DNA of 64,000 nucleotides from the NCBI GenBank assembly GCA_949316235.1, contig OX438744.1:28578778-28642777 (forward strand). The letters are read 5' to 3'. A model generated the notes under the pieces. It saw only the letters and a list, made by a program, of their open reading frames with translations. It had not been told where the DNA came from and made no database searches. Within the stretch, counting starts at the first letter, position 1, and each line of letters opens with the position of its first letter. Below, in pieces: positions 11,969 to 20,598 of the stretch. A program made the translations under genes and the position numbers. Origin of the DNA: Oegoconia quadripuncta (lineage: Eukaryota; Arthropoda; Insecta; Lepidoptera; Autostichidae).

Positions 11969-12483
11969 GTCAACTTAATTACTAAACACAGTTTTCGAAA
12001 AAAAAAAAAAAAAAACAACGCCATAGTTTCTCCTCCAAGGTTGCATTTCACAGTTACACTTTTGAAAGTTTTCTCTTAATTTTATTTCTAAAAAAAAAAA
12101 CTTTTTATTACAAATAATCGAAATCTTTCTGAACTTTGATTTATGACACCATTACCAATGATTATTAAAATGAGATAGATATAGTAAAAGGAGATAGTGG
12201 AAACAGGGATAGAAGTATATTATAACTTGGTTATAGAGAAGGACGTGTATATTTACTTAGAGTCGCCCTTTTGATAGTGTTTCCAAATTTTCGGAAAGCA
12301 TTGTGTATTGTTCGTGACAGCGGTCGGTTCACATGGCGTGGAAGAATTTTTATTTTAAAAACACGTCTGTTTTGGTTCTATGCGATTAATTAGGAGACAA
12401 ATTGCTTATATCCGCTTTTATATGACTTTTGGAATACAATAAGGAAGTAAATATTTGAATGCGGTATTGTAATATTTATATAA

Positions 12484-12595
12484 AGTGAATAGGCGTTTAC
12501 TGGGATCGCGTGCTTCATCTTCGACCACATCGTCACTTTTCATCAGGTGAGATTGAGGTCAAACGCGAATCCAGTCAATCATAAAAAAAAAATAT
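12484..12595 (+). mobile_element. LINE 3' tail fragment
   Basis: 'GTGAATAGGCGTTTACTGGG' ... 'CATCAGGTGAGATTGAGGTC' ... A-rich end. This is the last part of the 'NSLPASVF' LINE family, encoding the '[19 protein letters not shown]'-like end. Confidence 0.65.
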
Positions 12596-12779
12596 TTTCG
12601 GTATCCAGTTGTAAAATTTGCTAAATTTAAGAGCATTATCAAAAAACATTAATTAAAGTAAGCACAAGAAATGAGACGAAATTCATTTTTATTATAATAT
12701 ATATTTAATGTACAGCCGGCTCCACAATTAATCATGCAGAGCTTGTTGCATTATTAATGATAAATGCTTTTTCAATAAA

Positions 12780-13115
12780 GTGCCTGTTCATATACAACAT
12801 CTTCCTATCAATAAATTTAAAGATACTATAAAACAGAAACTTATTGAGAAAGCATATTATAAAATATCAGATTATTTAGATGATGAACAATCATGGACAT
12901 AACCAGCCCGTTCGCATAACCAGGCTATTTAATAATTTTGTAATATAAAAACCTTTTTTTTTAAAAAAAAGCACCTCTCGAGTTTCTTGTTTGTTCTTCT
13001 CAGGGGAAAATTGCCTTTTGAACAAGCAGTAGCTTTAAAAATGTAAAATCTGACTATTTTAAGTGTACCCAGTGTACCTACAAAATAAAGCATTTTTGAT
13101 TTGATTTGAGTTGGC
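12780..13115 (+). mobile_element. LINE 3' end with TTTGA tail
   Basis: The decayed coding end 'LINKFKDTIKQKLIEKAYYK' with 'ISDYLDDEQSWT' precedes a 3' UTR ('CTCGAGTTTCTTGTTTGTTC') and ends 'AAAGCATTTTTGATTTGATT'. It matches 26150-26600 and 62690-63010 in inverse orientation. Confidence 0.75.
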
Positions 13116-13251
13116 TAATAAACTTGTACTACCCGTAGTTCTCTAAACAGGAGGGTCAATTCAGAGAAGTGTCGCTAGTATAGTTTGAATAGTCATTACA
13201 CTACAATTAATCAGATAAAACAGCCCTGTATGTATAACTATGGCGCTGACT

Positions 13252-13300
13252 GTACTAAGTTTCCGCTCGCGATACTATATCGCGAGCGGAAACTTAGTAC
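13252..13300. repeat. Perfect palindrome, 23-bp arms, 3-nt loop
   Basis: The left arm, 13252-13274, is 'GTACTAAGTTTCCGCTCGCG' plus 'ATA'. Positions 13278-13300 are its exact reverse complement, and CTA forms the loop. The GC-rich inner stem is unlike its AT-rich surroundings. Confidence 0.95.
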
Positions 13301-13701
13301 TTGAATCTCGAAATAAACAGAATAACAATTTTACCACGCAATACTGCTAACGACATCTAACATTTTTATAGAATTATCGTCGTCAAAAGCCTGTATTGAT
13401 TATTTCGTGATTTAAAAAAAATCACTTCTCAGTTCTGGTCTAACCTAAAAGTTACACCTGCCAATTTTCATCAACAGTGGTCTACGCATTAAGCGGTGGT
13501 CAGTCAATTTCTGGGTCAGTCAATCTGGACATTGTCTTTTTTATTAATATAATATGTAGATAGATATTATTCTTTTTAAAATTTACATGCAGGTACTTGT
13601 CTTCCATTGGTGTTGATTCTGATGTGCTTTCACTAAATTAAACTAAAACAAGTTTTAGACTGGTTTTTATTTGAGGAAGAATGAGAGAGCACTTCCATTT
13701 C

Positions 13702-13793
13702 CAGGGTCAGTACGCTTCCACCTTCGACCTCATCTTCACTTAACATCAGGTGTGATTGAGGTCAAGTACGAACCCGTCGTGCATAAAAAAAAG
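13702..13793 (+). mobile_element. SINE-A 3' tail fragment
   Basis: 'GGGTCAGTACGCTTCCACCT' to 'GGTGTGATTGAGGTCAAGTA' with a terminal A-run gives only the LINE-like tail of SINE-A. Bases 13620-13690 before it are a remnant of the 'AACTAAAACAAGTTTTAGA' MITE. Confidence 0.75.
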
Positions 13794-13799
13794 CACTAC

Positions 13800-14589
13800 T
13801 TTTTCAGTTAAGTATATAGCTTCGAACCCGATTTTCGCGCATTCGACATTTCTCTATTGATTGACATTGGCATATCTATCTCTTTCACGGTTATAAGCAT
13901 GTGCAAAGGTGACAAACCTATGGGATGTCTGTTGATATTAAAATCTCGAGAACTCCGAGATCTGGAATGAACAATTTTTTTTGTGTGTAGACAGACAATA
14001 CAAAAAAAATGCTTGTCAATCGAGATGTCCGAGATCCCACATTTTGCACGACACATCTCGATAGTCCGAAAATCACCTCAGACCACCATTATCTTCTCGG
14101 CCCCATGTAAACCAATCCGACCCATAATGCACCGGCCCCCTGTCAAACGATCGACACGTAGGGGCCGGCTGAGTGGGGTGGGATTTTTGCCATTTACCAA
14201 AAAAAAAAATTACATCGCACACGTTTTTACTTAAAACATCAGTTTTTGGTTGTACGCGCAAGCGGCACGTGCTCGCCGCATTCGAATTTAGAATGTTGAC
14301 ATTTCAATTCGGTTGGCACAGTTAAGAATAAAAGAATCGAGTGTACTTAAAATTTTTGTTGAGTGGTGATGTGTACGATGGTTTTAAGAACTAAATGGCT
14401 TTAGTGTTTATTAAATGAAGGATATTCTAGACCTTAGAATAGATAGGTGAGAATCTTATTGGAATAAATAGTCCAGTAAGGATACACTTTTAACATCCTA
14501 TAATGTTAAAGGCCGTAATTTTTTGCACATGGAAAGAGTACCTGTCAGTGATAGAATAAAAAAAAATTCTAACAAATCGGCAGCTTGCT
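13800..14589. other. Unassigned, partly GC-rich intergenic or intronic DNA
   Basis: No gene was recognised. The patch at 14080-14290 is richer in CpG ('GTAGGGGCCGGCTGAGTGGG', 'GCGCAAGCGGCACGTGCTCG') than its neighbours. It could be an upstream promoter or noncoding exon of the zinc-finger gene, but no splice or core-promoter signal settles this. Confidence 0.3.
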
Positions 14590-15340
14590 TTAGTTATGGT
14601 ACAGGTGTTTAGTAATAAAACATAGACTATTAGATTAAAATTACCACTGTAAATTTCATTGTGTTGGAGAATATATTTAGAAATCAGGTAACTATTAGGT
14701 CCTCACCTATGAAATTGGCGTTTTGTATGAAGAATTTCATTAAGACTGTTTTCTCCATACAAACATTTTTGATTTTTTTTTGGGAACGGCAAATCCAAAT
14801 TTAGCTAAACTTTGTGTGTATTATCGGATAACATTAAGTTATGTATAGGCAGCGTTAATTTTTAAAAGTAACCGCTTTATAAAAGTTTCAGCGAATCTAA
14901 CAAATGATTATGGGAAGCACACGAAAAGAGCTCCGTTAAATTTTTTTTTATTATGTGATTTAGCTCATAAATTAAAAAATATTTCATGTGAAACCTTGAA
15001 ATAATATTCCATTTTCCAAATAAACAAATTTGGATATAGCTTTGAAAATCGCAGGAATTGGTACATATGATTAACGAAGCAAAAAAGCTCCAATTTCATA
15101 GGTAAAGACCTAATATTTTAAAAAAATCGATCGATAACTTCATTATATTTATGAAAAATATCACCGAGGGCAAATATCACGTCCACTTTTAGAATATAAT
15201 ATGAAGTAGCCATTGATAAATTTTTTAGAAAATTGTTTTAGGAGATCTTAACATCTACTACGACGCAATGAAGTTCACAGTGGTAACTTTAATTTAATAT
15301 TGTAGGTTTTATAACTACTTGTACTATACTTAAAGAAAGT
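14590..15340. mobile_element. Inverted-arm repeat around a mariner-type MITE
   Basis: About 100 bp at 14590-14690 and its inverted partner at 15225-15340 (containing 'GACGCAATGAAGTTCACAGT') bracket the MITE at 14695-15113. The same arm sequence forms the large fold-back at 60616-61377. There, too, a MITE of this type abuts the outer end of an arm. Confidence 0.65.
14695..15113. mobile_element. Mariner-type MITE (TTAGGTC ends), 419 bp
   Basis: Terminal inverted repeats of about 23 bp, 'TTAGGTCCTCACCTATGAAA' against the reverse complement of '...TTTCATAGGTAAAGACCTAA', are flanked by TA on both sides, as expected for Tc1/mariner insertion. It has no transposase ORF. Copies of similar length lie at 37116-37538 and 59873-60598, the last split by a LINE. 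The ends resemble those I remember for lepidopteran mariner elements; the subfamily is not certain. Confidence 0.85.
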
Positions 15341-15523
15341 TACAGAATGGTTAAAAAATAAATTTTATTCTATAACTGGGTAGTCTATGCTTCTACAAAA
15401 AATCAGGAACTTTAAGATTATAGGAATTTACACTACAAAATATGCCCCGAATACAGAACCTCCTCCTTTTTTGAAGTCTGTTAAAAAACTGCATATTTTA
15501 CTGGACTATTTTAAAAGTTGTAA

Positions 15524-16350
15524 CTTAGAGAAGCATTGGGAAGTTATCATTTTACTAAGCTTTAAGAAGTTGTCACTTACAGCAGCTGTCATTTTGAGAG
15601 GTTTGTTATTTTAAGGAGTTGTCATTTTATGTAGAGCCGTTGCAATGTTGTTATTAAACGATGTTAACGTTATTAAACGATACTGTTTTGATATTATAAT
15701 TAATTACTTAAGAGGCATAATATTTTTAGTTCAATGTAGTTTTAAGAAACAAAATATTTTTTTAGATCGTCTCGCTAAAAAAAAGTTTTCAATAAATTTT
15801 ATTCAAAGTATTTTTTTCTTTCTAAATAATGTTTATAGTAGTACCATGGGTAAAAATATTTATCTTGGTACTACTATTCCAGTAGATCCAGTACCAATAC
15901 AATTTTATATTTTTATAATGAGGGTCCGATTGATAGAACCACAGGCAAAAAAAAATTACCCATGGTTCGATCAGTAGAACTCGGCGATCGGACCACGGGC
16001 AGTAAACGGAGATGGCATCATTTTTATAAGATGACTGGTTACCAACTTTTTGTAATTTTTCGAATATGTGCTGAAAGCCAAGGCACCTGGTTGTGACCGA
16101 GACGCGATCTCAATCTCAAGAACGATTTATTAATACGGGTCTTAGAGAAGCATTATAGGAATTAAACATTTTACTAAACTTTAAGAAGTTGTCATTTACA
16201 GCAGCTGTCATTTTCAGAGGTTGTTATTTTAAGGAGTTGTCATTTTATGTAGAGCCGTTGTAATGTTGAGAGGGCGTCATTTTTAAAAGATCACTGGTTA
16301 CGACCTATTGTAATTTTTAGAACATGTGCTGAAAGCCAAGGCATAGGACC
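15524..16350 (+). repeat. Two interleaved direct repeats
   Basis: Bases 15524-15650 recur at 16141-16268 (shared 'GGAGTTGTCATTTTATGTAG' and 'AGCCGTTG'). Bases 16014-16090 recur at 16275-16350 ('AATATGTGCTGAAAGCCAAG' type). The two units occur as one, two, one, two along the DNA, so a larger unit was duplicated. A related piece lies at 15405-15450/17010-17050. No coding function was recognised. Confidence 0.75.
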
Positions 16351-16533
16351 AGGTTAACCGGTGGTTCACAGACAGAGATGGATGATAGACTAACAATTAT
16401 AATATTAAGTATGGAATACATAGCTAATAGGTATGTAGGTATGTAGTAGGTAATACCTACTCTACTACTTGGAGAAAGTCAGAGTCAAAAATATTTTATT
16501 CAGTGTACGATACAAAAATATCAATTATTATTA

Positions 16534-17010
16534 CGACCGATTGGTGTAGTGGATAGTGACCCTGTCAGCGAAATCAACGGTTCCTGGTTCGAATCCCGCG
16601 ACGGGTAAATGTTTGTGTGATGAATATGAACATTTATTCCTGAGTCATGGATATTTATATAAATATTTATGTATGTTTATCCCTTATCTAGTATCCATAG
16701 TACAAGCTTTGCTTAGTTTGGGACTAGATGATTGGTGCAAGTGTCCGAAATATTTATTATATATTATTAAACGTCAGCATGTTATTTTATAATACTACAG
16801 ACTTTCTTTAATGTGACGTTTAAATTTCTGTTCTGTTAAACTCAATACATGTTCTGGTATTTTATTGTAAAATCGTATGCTGTGTCCCACAATAGATGTG
16901 CTAACCTTGCTAAGTCTAAATTGTGGAATTTCAATTTTATTGATAAAGTTCACATTTTAACCGTCCGTGACGATCCCCACGCGCAGGGTTAAGTTGCCTC
17001 TTGTTGACAC
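16534..17010 (+). mobile_element. SINE-C joined to an inverted LINE tail (composite copy 1)
   Basis: Bases 16534-16766 are a SINE-C with tRNA-like head ('GACCGATTGGTGTAGTGG', B box 'GGTTCGAATCCCGCG') and the end 'CTAGATGATTGGTGCAAGTG'. Directly following, 16775-17010 is an antisense LINE C-terminus. In sense it reads like 'VGHSIRFYNKIPEHVLSL'. The same junction occurs, inverted, at 28812-29250. Confidence 0.75.
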
Positions 17011-17160
17011 TTTAAGATTATAGGAACTTACACCACAAAAATTACGTATTTTTACTGGACTAAAGTTTGGATAACACAATACAAAACGTTTTTATTTTCT
17101 ATCATGTTTGAGATATAAACATTAATTTTGTGAGAGACTGGTGCCGTAGTAGGAAACCTG

Positions 17161-17481
17161 TTTTTTTTTATGCACAACGGGTTAGCACTGAACCTCAATC
17201 ACACCTGATGTTAAGTGAAGATGAGGCCGGAGGCAGCATACTGACCCTGACACCCTATCTTATTTAGGGGACTGTCTATCTTATCTTTGACAACCGGAAC
17301 ACAACAATGCTATTAACATAGCTGTTTTCGCAGATAAGATGGTAGTAGCTAGCCAGGCGGACATTTAATATACCACCAACTAAACCGATAATATACCACC
17401 AACTAAATATGTACCCCGCTGGGGATCGAACCCGCGACCTCCGAATCGTAAACCCTATGTTGTTTATATTGAGCCACGTAG
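17161..17481 (-). mobile_element. SINE-A, nearly full length
   Basis: Antisense copy from the oligo-T tail through 'CCTGATGTTAAGTGAAGATG', 'GACAACCGGAACACAACAAT' and the tRNA-like head with antisense B box 'GGGGATCGAACCCGCGACC' to 'GAGCCACG'. A short internal duplication 'AATATACCACCAACTAAA' is visible near 17370-17405. Confidence 0.85.
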
Positions 17482-18093
17482 CAATGGCAACCAAATAAAG
17501 AGAAATGGACAAAAATGGACAATTGGAGATACTTCCATTTCTTGGTCATAGTCTTTAGTATGCAACCAGTCTTTTACGTTTGTTAAATTAAGTTTCCTAG
17601 TAATTAAGTATCTATGTATTACTTGTCTTTATGTGTGATTTTAGTGTAACTATCAGTATAGATAATTATTAAATGTGTAGGACTAACAAATATGGACTTA
17701 ATGTCTGAAATAAAAATTATTTCCACTATTTATTATTACATAAATTTTCTTAAATCTGTTGATCCATTCCGGAGATAGAGAATGGAAGTGGAAAGTTGGC
17801 GGTTCAATTCTTACATGTAAAGAAGCGACAGTTCCTTCCTCACCAGTTATATACATCACCCACGTTTCAGGGGGTACTGCCTAGGATTGGTTGCCGAGCA
17901 AGCGGCACAAAGACTTATGTGTAAGCTGACGCGCACGGAATAGTGAAGGAAATTAAATCGTTCGTTTCTACAAAACATATTATCTAATTTGAAGTCCAAA
18001 TAATTTAAAATAGCAATCAAACTTATCTGAGTCTTACAAATGCCCTTCTGGAGTTGAAACCTGTTATTAAAATGATCCTTTCTCAAATTCCAG

Positions 18094-18105
18094 ATGCGGC
18101 GGTGA
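18094..18105 (+). promoter_or_regulatory. Minimal upstream ORF (ATG-2 codons-TGA)
   Basis: Right after the inferred splice acceptor (CAG ending at 18093), an out-of-frame ATG is followed by two Arg codons and TGA, five bases before the main ATG. If translation starts within this exon, this short uORF could lower initiation at 18110. If the protein continues from an upstream exon it has no meaning. Confidence 0.35.
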
Positions 18106-18109
18106 CGCG

Positions 18110-19972
18110 ATGTCAGTCGCGCCGGCGGTGAAGCGCGAACTGGAGCTCGAGAGCGGCGGCGGCAGCCCGGGCCGCAAGCGACGCAAGCAGGCCGCGCCGA
18201 CCCGCGCGCCGCCGCCCGCGCCACCCACAGCGCTCGTGCCGCCGCCGCTGGACCTCCACGCCAAGATGGCAGACATCTACAAGAGCGCCCTCGCGTTCGG
18301 GGAGCTCACCCTCCCCACCTTCGATCCCCTCGCCGCCTTCAGACTTCTCCCGCGTCACGAGCCGCCCCGAATCTTCAACCCCGAGGCCTACTGCGATCTC
18401 TGCTGCAAGGAATTCTGCAATAAATACTTCCTGAAAACACACCGGGCGAACAAGCATGGCATCTACGATGGGAACGATCCGCAGCCGGCGCCCTTGCCCC
18501 TCGCGCAGCCGTCACCGCCGAGACGTGCCTCCGACGAAGATTCAGGGGGCACGCCGAGGCGACTGTCACCGGACTCGGCGAGAAGAGCCAGAGAGGCAGG
18601 GTTCCAGCCCGACGCGCTGAGAAGACTAGGCGTGGTGAATCCCGAAGCGTTCTGCGAGATATGCTGTAAGGAGTACTGCAATAAATATTTTCTGAGAACG
18701 CATCGGGAGAGAAAGCACGGTGTGCCAGTCCATAGGTCGCCAGCGCCGGAGATGTCACCGCCGTCGGCCACGCCACCGATGAACATGGGAACGCCGATCG
18801 GAACGCCGTTGACGACACCACTGGCTACACCTCCATCTCTTCCTGCCCCACCGCCCGACACCCCGCCGCGGTCGCACTCCCTGCCGCCGCCGTTCGATCC
18901 CGAGGAGATGGCGGAAGTCAAACGAGAGTGCGAGGACGAGCTGGAGGCGGCACTCCGCGACGGTCAAACTAGTCCTCTAAATCTAATAGTCGAGGAACGA
19001 GGGTCGGGGTCGCCCGGGTCGGCGAGCGAGGAGCTGCGGAAACTACAGACGATGATATCGCAGCTCAACGAGCTCGCGGCCGAGCGGCTCGCGGAGGAGC
19101 CCAACGACCAACCCCGGCCTCCCTCCACCTCGCCTCCGCCGCCCGACGAGCGCCGCGCCTCCTCCTCCGGCTCCAGCTTCTGCGAGATCTGCAACAAGGA
19201 GCTCTGCAACAAGTACTTCATGCGGACGCACATGCAGAGGATGCACGGGATCTCGCTGGAGAGCGGTACCCAGCTGGGGGGTGTGACGTGCGATATCTGC
19301 CACAAGGAGTTGTGCAGCAAATACTTCCTGCGCGTCCACAAGCACAACACTCACGGGATCCCGGCCCCGCCCACGCCCGCCAACGCGGCGCCTGCGGAGC
19401 CGTGCCCGCTGTGCGCGCGGCGCTTCCGCGGCCCGCGCGCGCTGCGGGCGCACCTGCTGGCCGAGCACGCGCCCCCCGCGCGCCCGCCGCCCCCGCCCCC
19501 GCGGCCCCTCGACCTGCTGGCTCGCGACAAGCCCTACGCCTGCTCCTACTGCCCCTTCACGACGGATGTGCTGGCGTTTCTATTCGCGCACGAGCGCGCG
19601 CACGCGCAGCAGCACTCGGAGGCGGTGGAGAACTCCAACGACCACCACAACAGCGAGGGGGAGGCGGCCGAGAGCTGCGGGGCGGAGGCGGAGATGGGCG
19701 ACGGGGAGGCGGAGGCGGTGTACTCGTGCTCGCGCTGCGAGTTCCGCGCGGAGGGGTTCGCGGCGCTGGAGGCGCACCTGCGCGCGGCTCACGGCGGCGC
19801 GGGCGCGCTGCTGGCCGTGCCGCGAGCCCCGCAGGCGCCGCTGACGATGCAGCCGTTCGTGGTGGAGGAGGCGGGCGGCGCGCTGAGCCTGGTGCCGGCG
19901 CTGGTGTTCCTGCCCGTGCGGCGCCGCGCGACCCGGCGCGCCACCGTGACGCTGACGCTGACCCCGGCCTAG
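18110..19972 (+). CDS. Seven-finger C2H2 zinc-finger protein, putative transcription factor
   Basis: This 620-aa frame is a likely nuclear DNA-binding regulator. Fingers 1-4 (about residues 95-116, 182-203, 358-379, 394-415) share C-x2-C-x12-H-x4-H and an unusual core: an extra Cys and 'CNKYF' (or 'CSKYF') inside the loop, and HGI/HGV after the last His. Fingers 5-7 (432-453, 478-498, 540-561) are ordinary and divergent. A basic 'GRKRRKQ' at 21-27 could be a nuclear localisation signal. Between fingers lie Pro/Ser/Thr-rich spacers, and 305-332 could form a short helix. The exon is extremely GC-rich against AT-rich flanks. A splice acceptor ends at 18093, and the frame is open from 18095 to the ATG, so the true N-terminus may lie in an unseen upstream exon. 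The C-terminus is complete. I do not recognise the orthologue by name; the fingers 1-4 type is conserved enough that one should exist. Confidence 0.9.
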   Translation: MSVAPAVKRELELESGGGSPGRKRRKQAAPTRAPPPAPPTALVPPPLDLHAKMADIYKSALAFGELTLPTFDPLAAFRLLPRHEPPRIFNPEAYCDLCCKEFCNKYFLKTHRANKHGIYDGNDPQPAPLPLAQPSPPRRASDEDSGGTPRRLSPDSARRAREAGFQPDALRRLGVVNPEAFCEICCKEYCNKYFLRTHRERKHGVPVHRSPAPEMSPPSATPPMNMGTPIGTPLTTPLATPPSLPAPPPDTPPRSHSLPPPFDPEEMAEVKRECEDELEAALRDGQTSPLNLIVEERGSGSPGSASEELRKLQTMISQLNELAAERLAEEPNDQPRPPSTSPPPPDERRASSSGSSFCEICNKELCNKYFMRTHMQRMHGISLESGTQLGGVTCDICHKELCSKYFLRVHKHNTHGIPAPPTPANAAPAEPCPLCARRFRGPRALRAHLLAEHAPPARPPPPPPRPLDLLARDKPYACSYCPFTTDVLAFLFAHERAHAQQHSEAVENSNDHHNSEGEAAESCGAEAEMGDGEAEAVYSCSRCEFRAEGFAALEAHLRAAHGGAGALLAVPRAPQAPLTMQPFVVEEAGGALSLVPALVFLPVRRRATRRATVTLTLTPA

Positions 19973-20456
19973 CCGCCGGGAGCCGACGCCGGCGCGGGCG
20001 CGCGGCAGAGACTACACCGCCGCGTGCGCGCGCCTCCGATCGCTGAACTGTACTAACTACATTTAACGCTGTGTGCCTTCAAGCGATTGCTGAAAAATAT
20101 TATGAGACGTAATTATAATTGGAGAAGCTGTCCGCGGCCGCCCGCTCGAGCGCCACACCGCGCGGCGGCCCCCGGCCTCTTTTTTTCTTTTGAAAGTCTA
20201 ACTTCATATATTTGAGAATTATATGACGGGTGATATATGAAATGTTGCTTATATTTGATTATTTATTATTATCTCCTCGATGTTCGGTCGGGTCGATCCG
20301 TGTTTTTGAAACGTTGATTTCGATCGGGAGAAGAAATACACCCTAGGCGTAATTATTATTTAAAATGTATTTTATCTGTGAGTGTGCACTCACGATAGCG
20401 TCGTAGAGCCGGTGCGATGTTGATCACTGAGCGAGCGCCCGGTGGCACGCGGCACA

Positions 20457-20598
20457 CGACACCTAGGCGGGTCGCACGACACCCGGGCGGGTCTCACGAT
20501 ACCCGGGCGGGTCTCACGATACCCGGGCGGGTCTCACGTCACCCGGGCGGGTCACACGACACCCGGGCGGGTCACACGACACCCGGGCGGGTCGCACT
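20457..20598 (+). repeat. GC-rich 20-bp minisatellite, about seven units
   Basis: The unit is 'ACGACACCCGGGCGGGTCTC' with small changes (CGAC/CGAT/CGTC, CTC/CAC/CGC). Each unit contains the palindrome CCCGGG. It lies about 490 bp beyond the zinc-finger stop codon, so it is probably in the 3' UTR. Confidence 0.95.

Noticed and set aside
18113..19468. Several minus-strand ORFs of 114-152 codons, and a 252-codon second plus-strand frame at 19288-20046
   Set aside because: They overlap the zinc-finger exon; high GC removes stops in all frames and their products are Arg/Gly/Ala-rich without domains.
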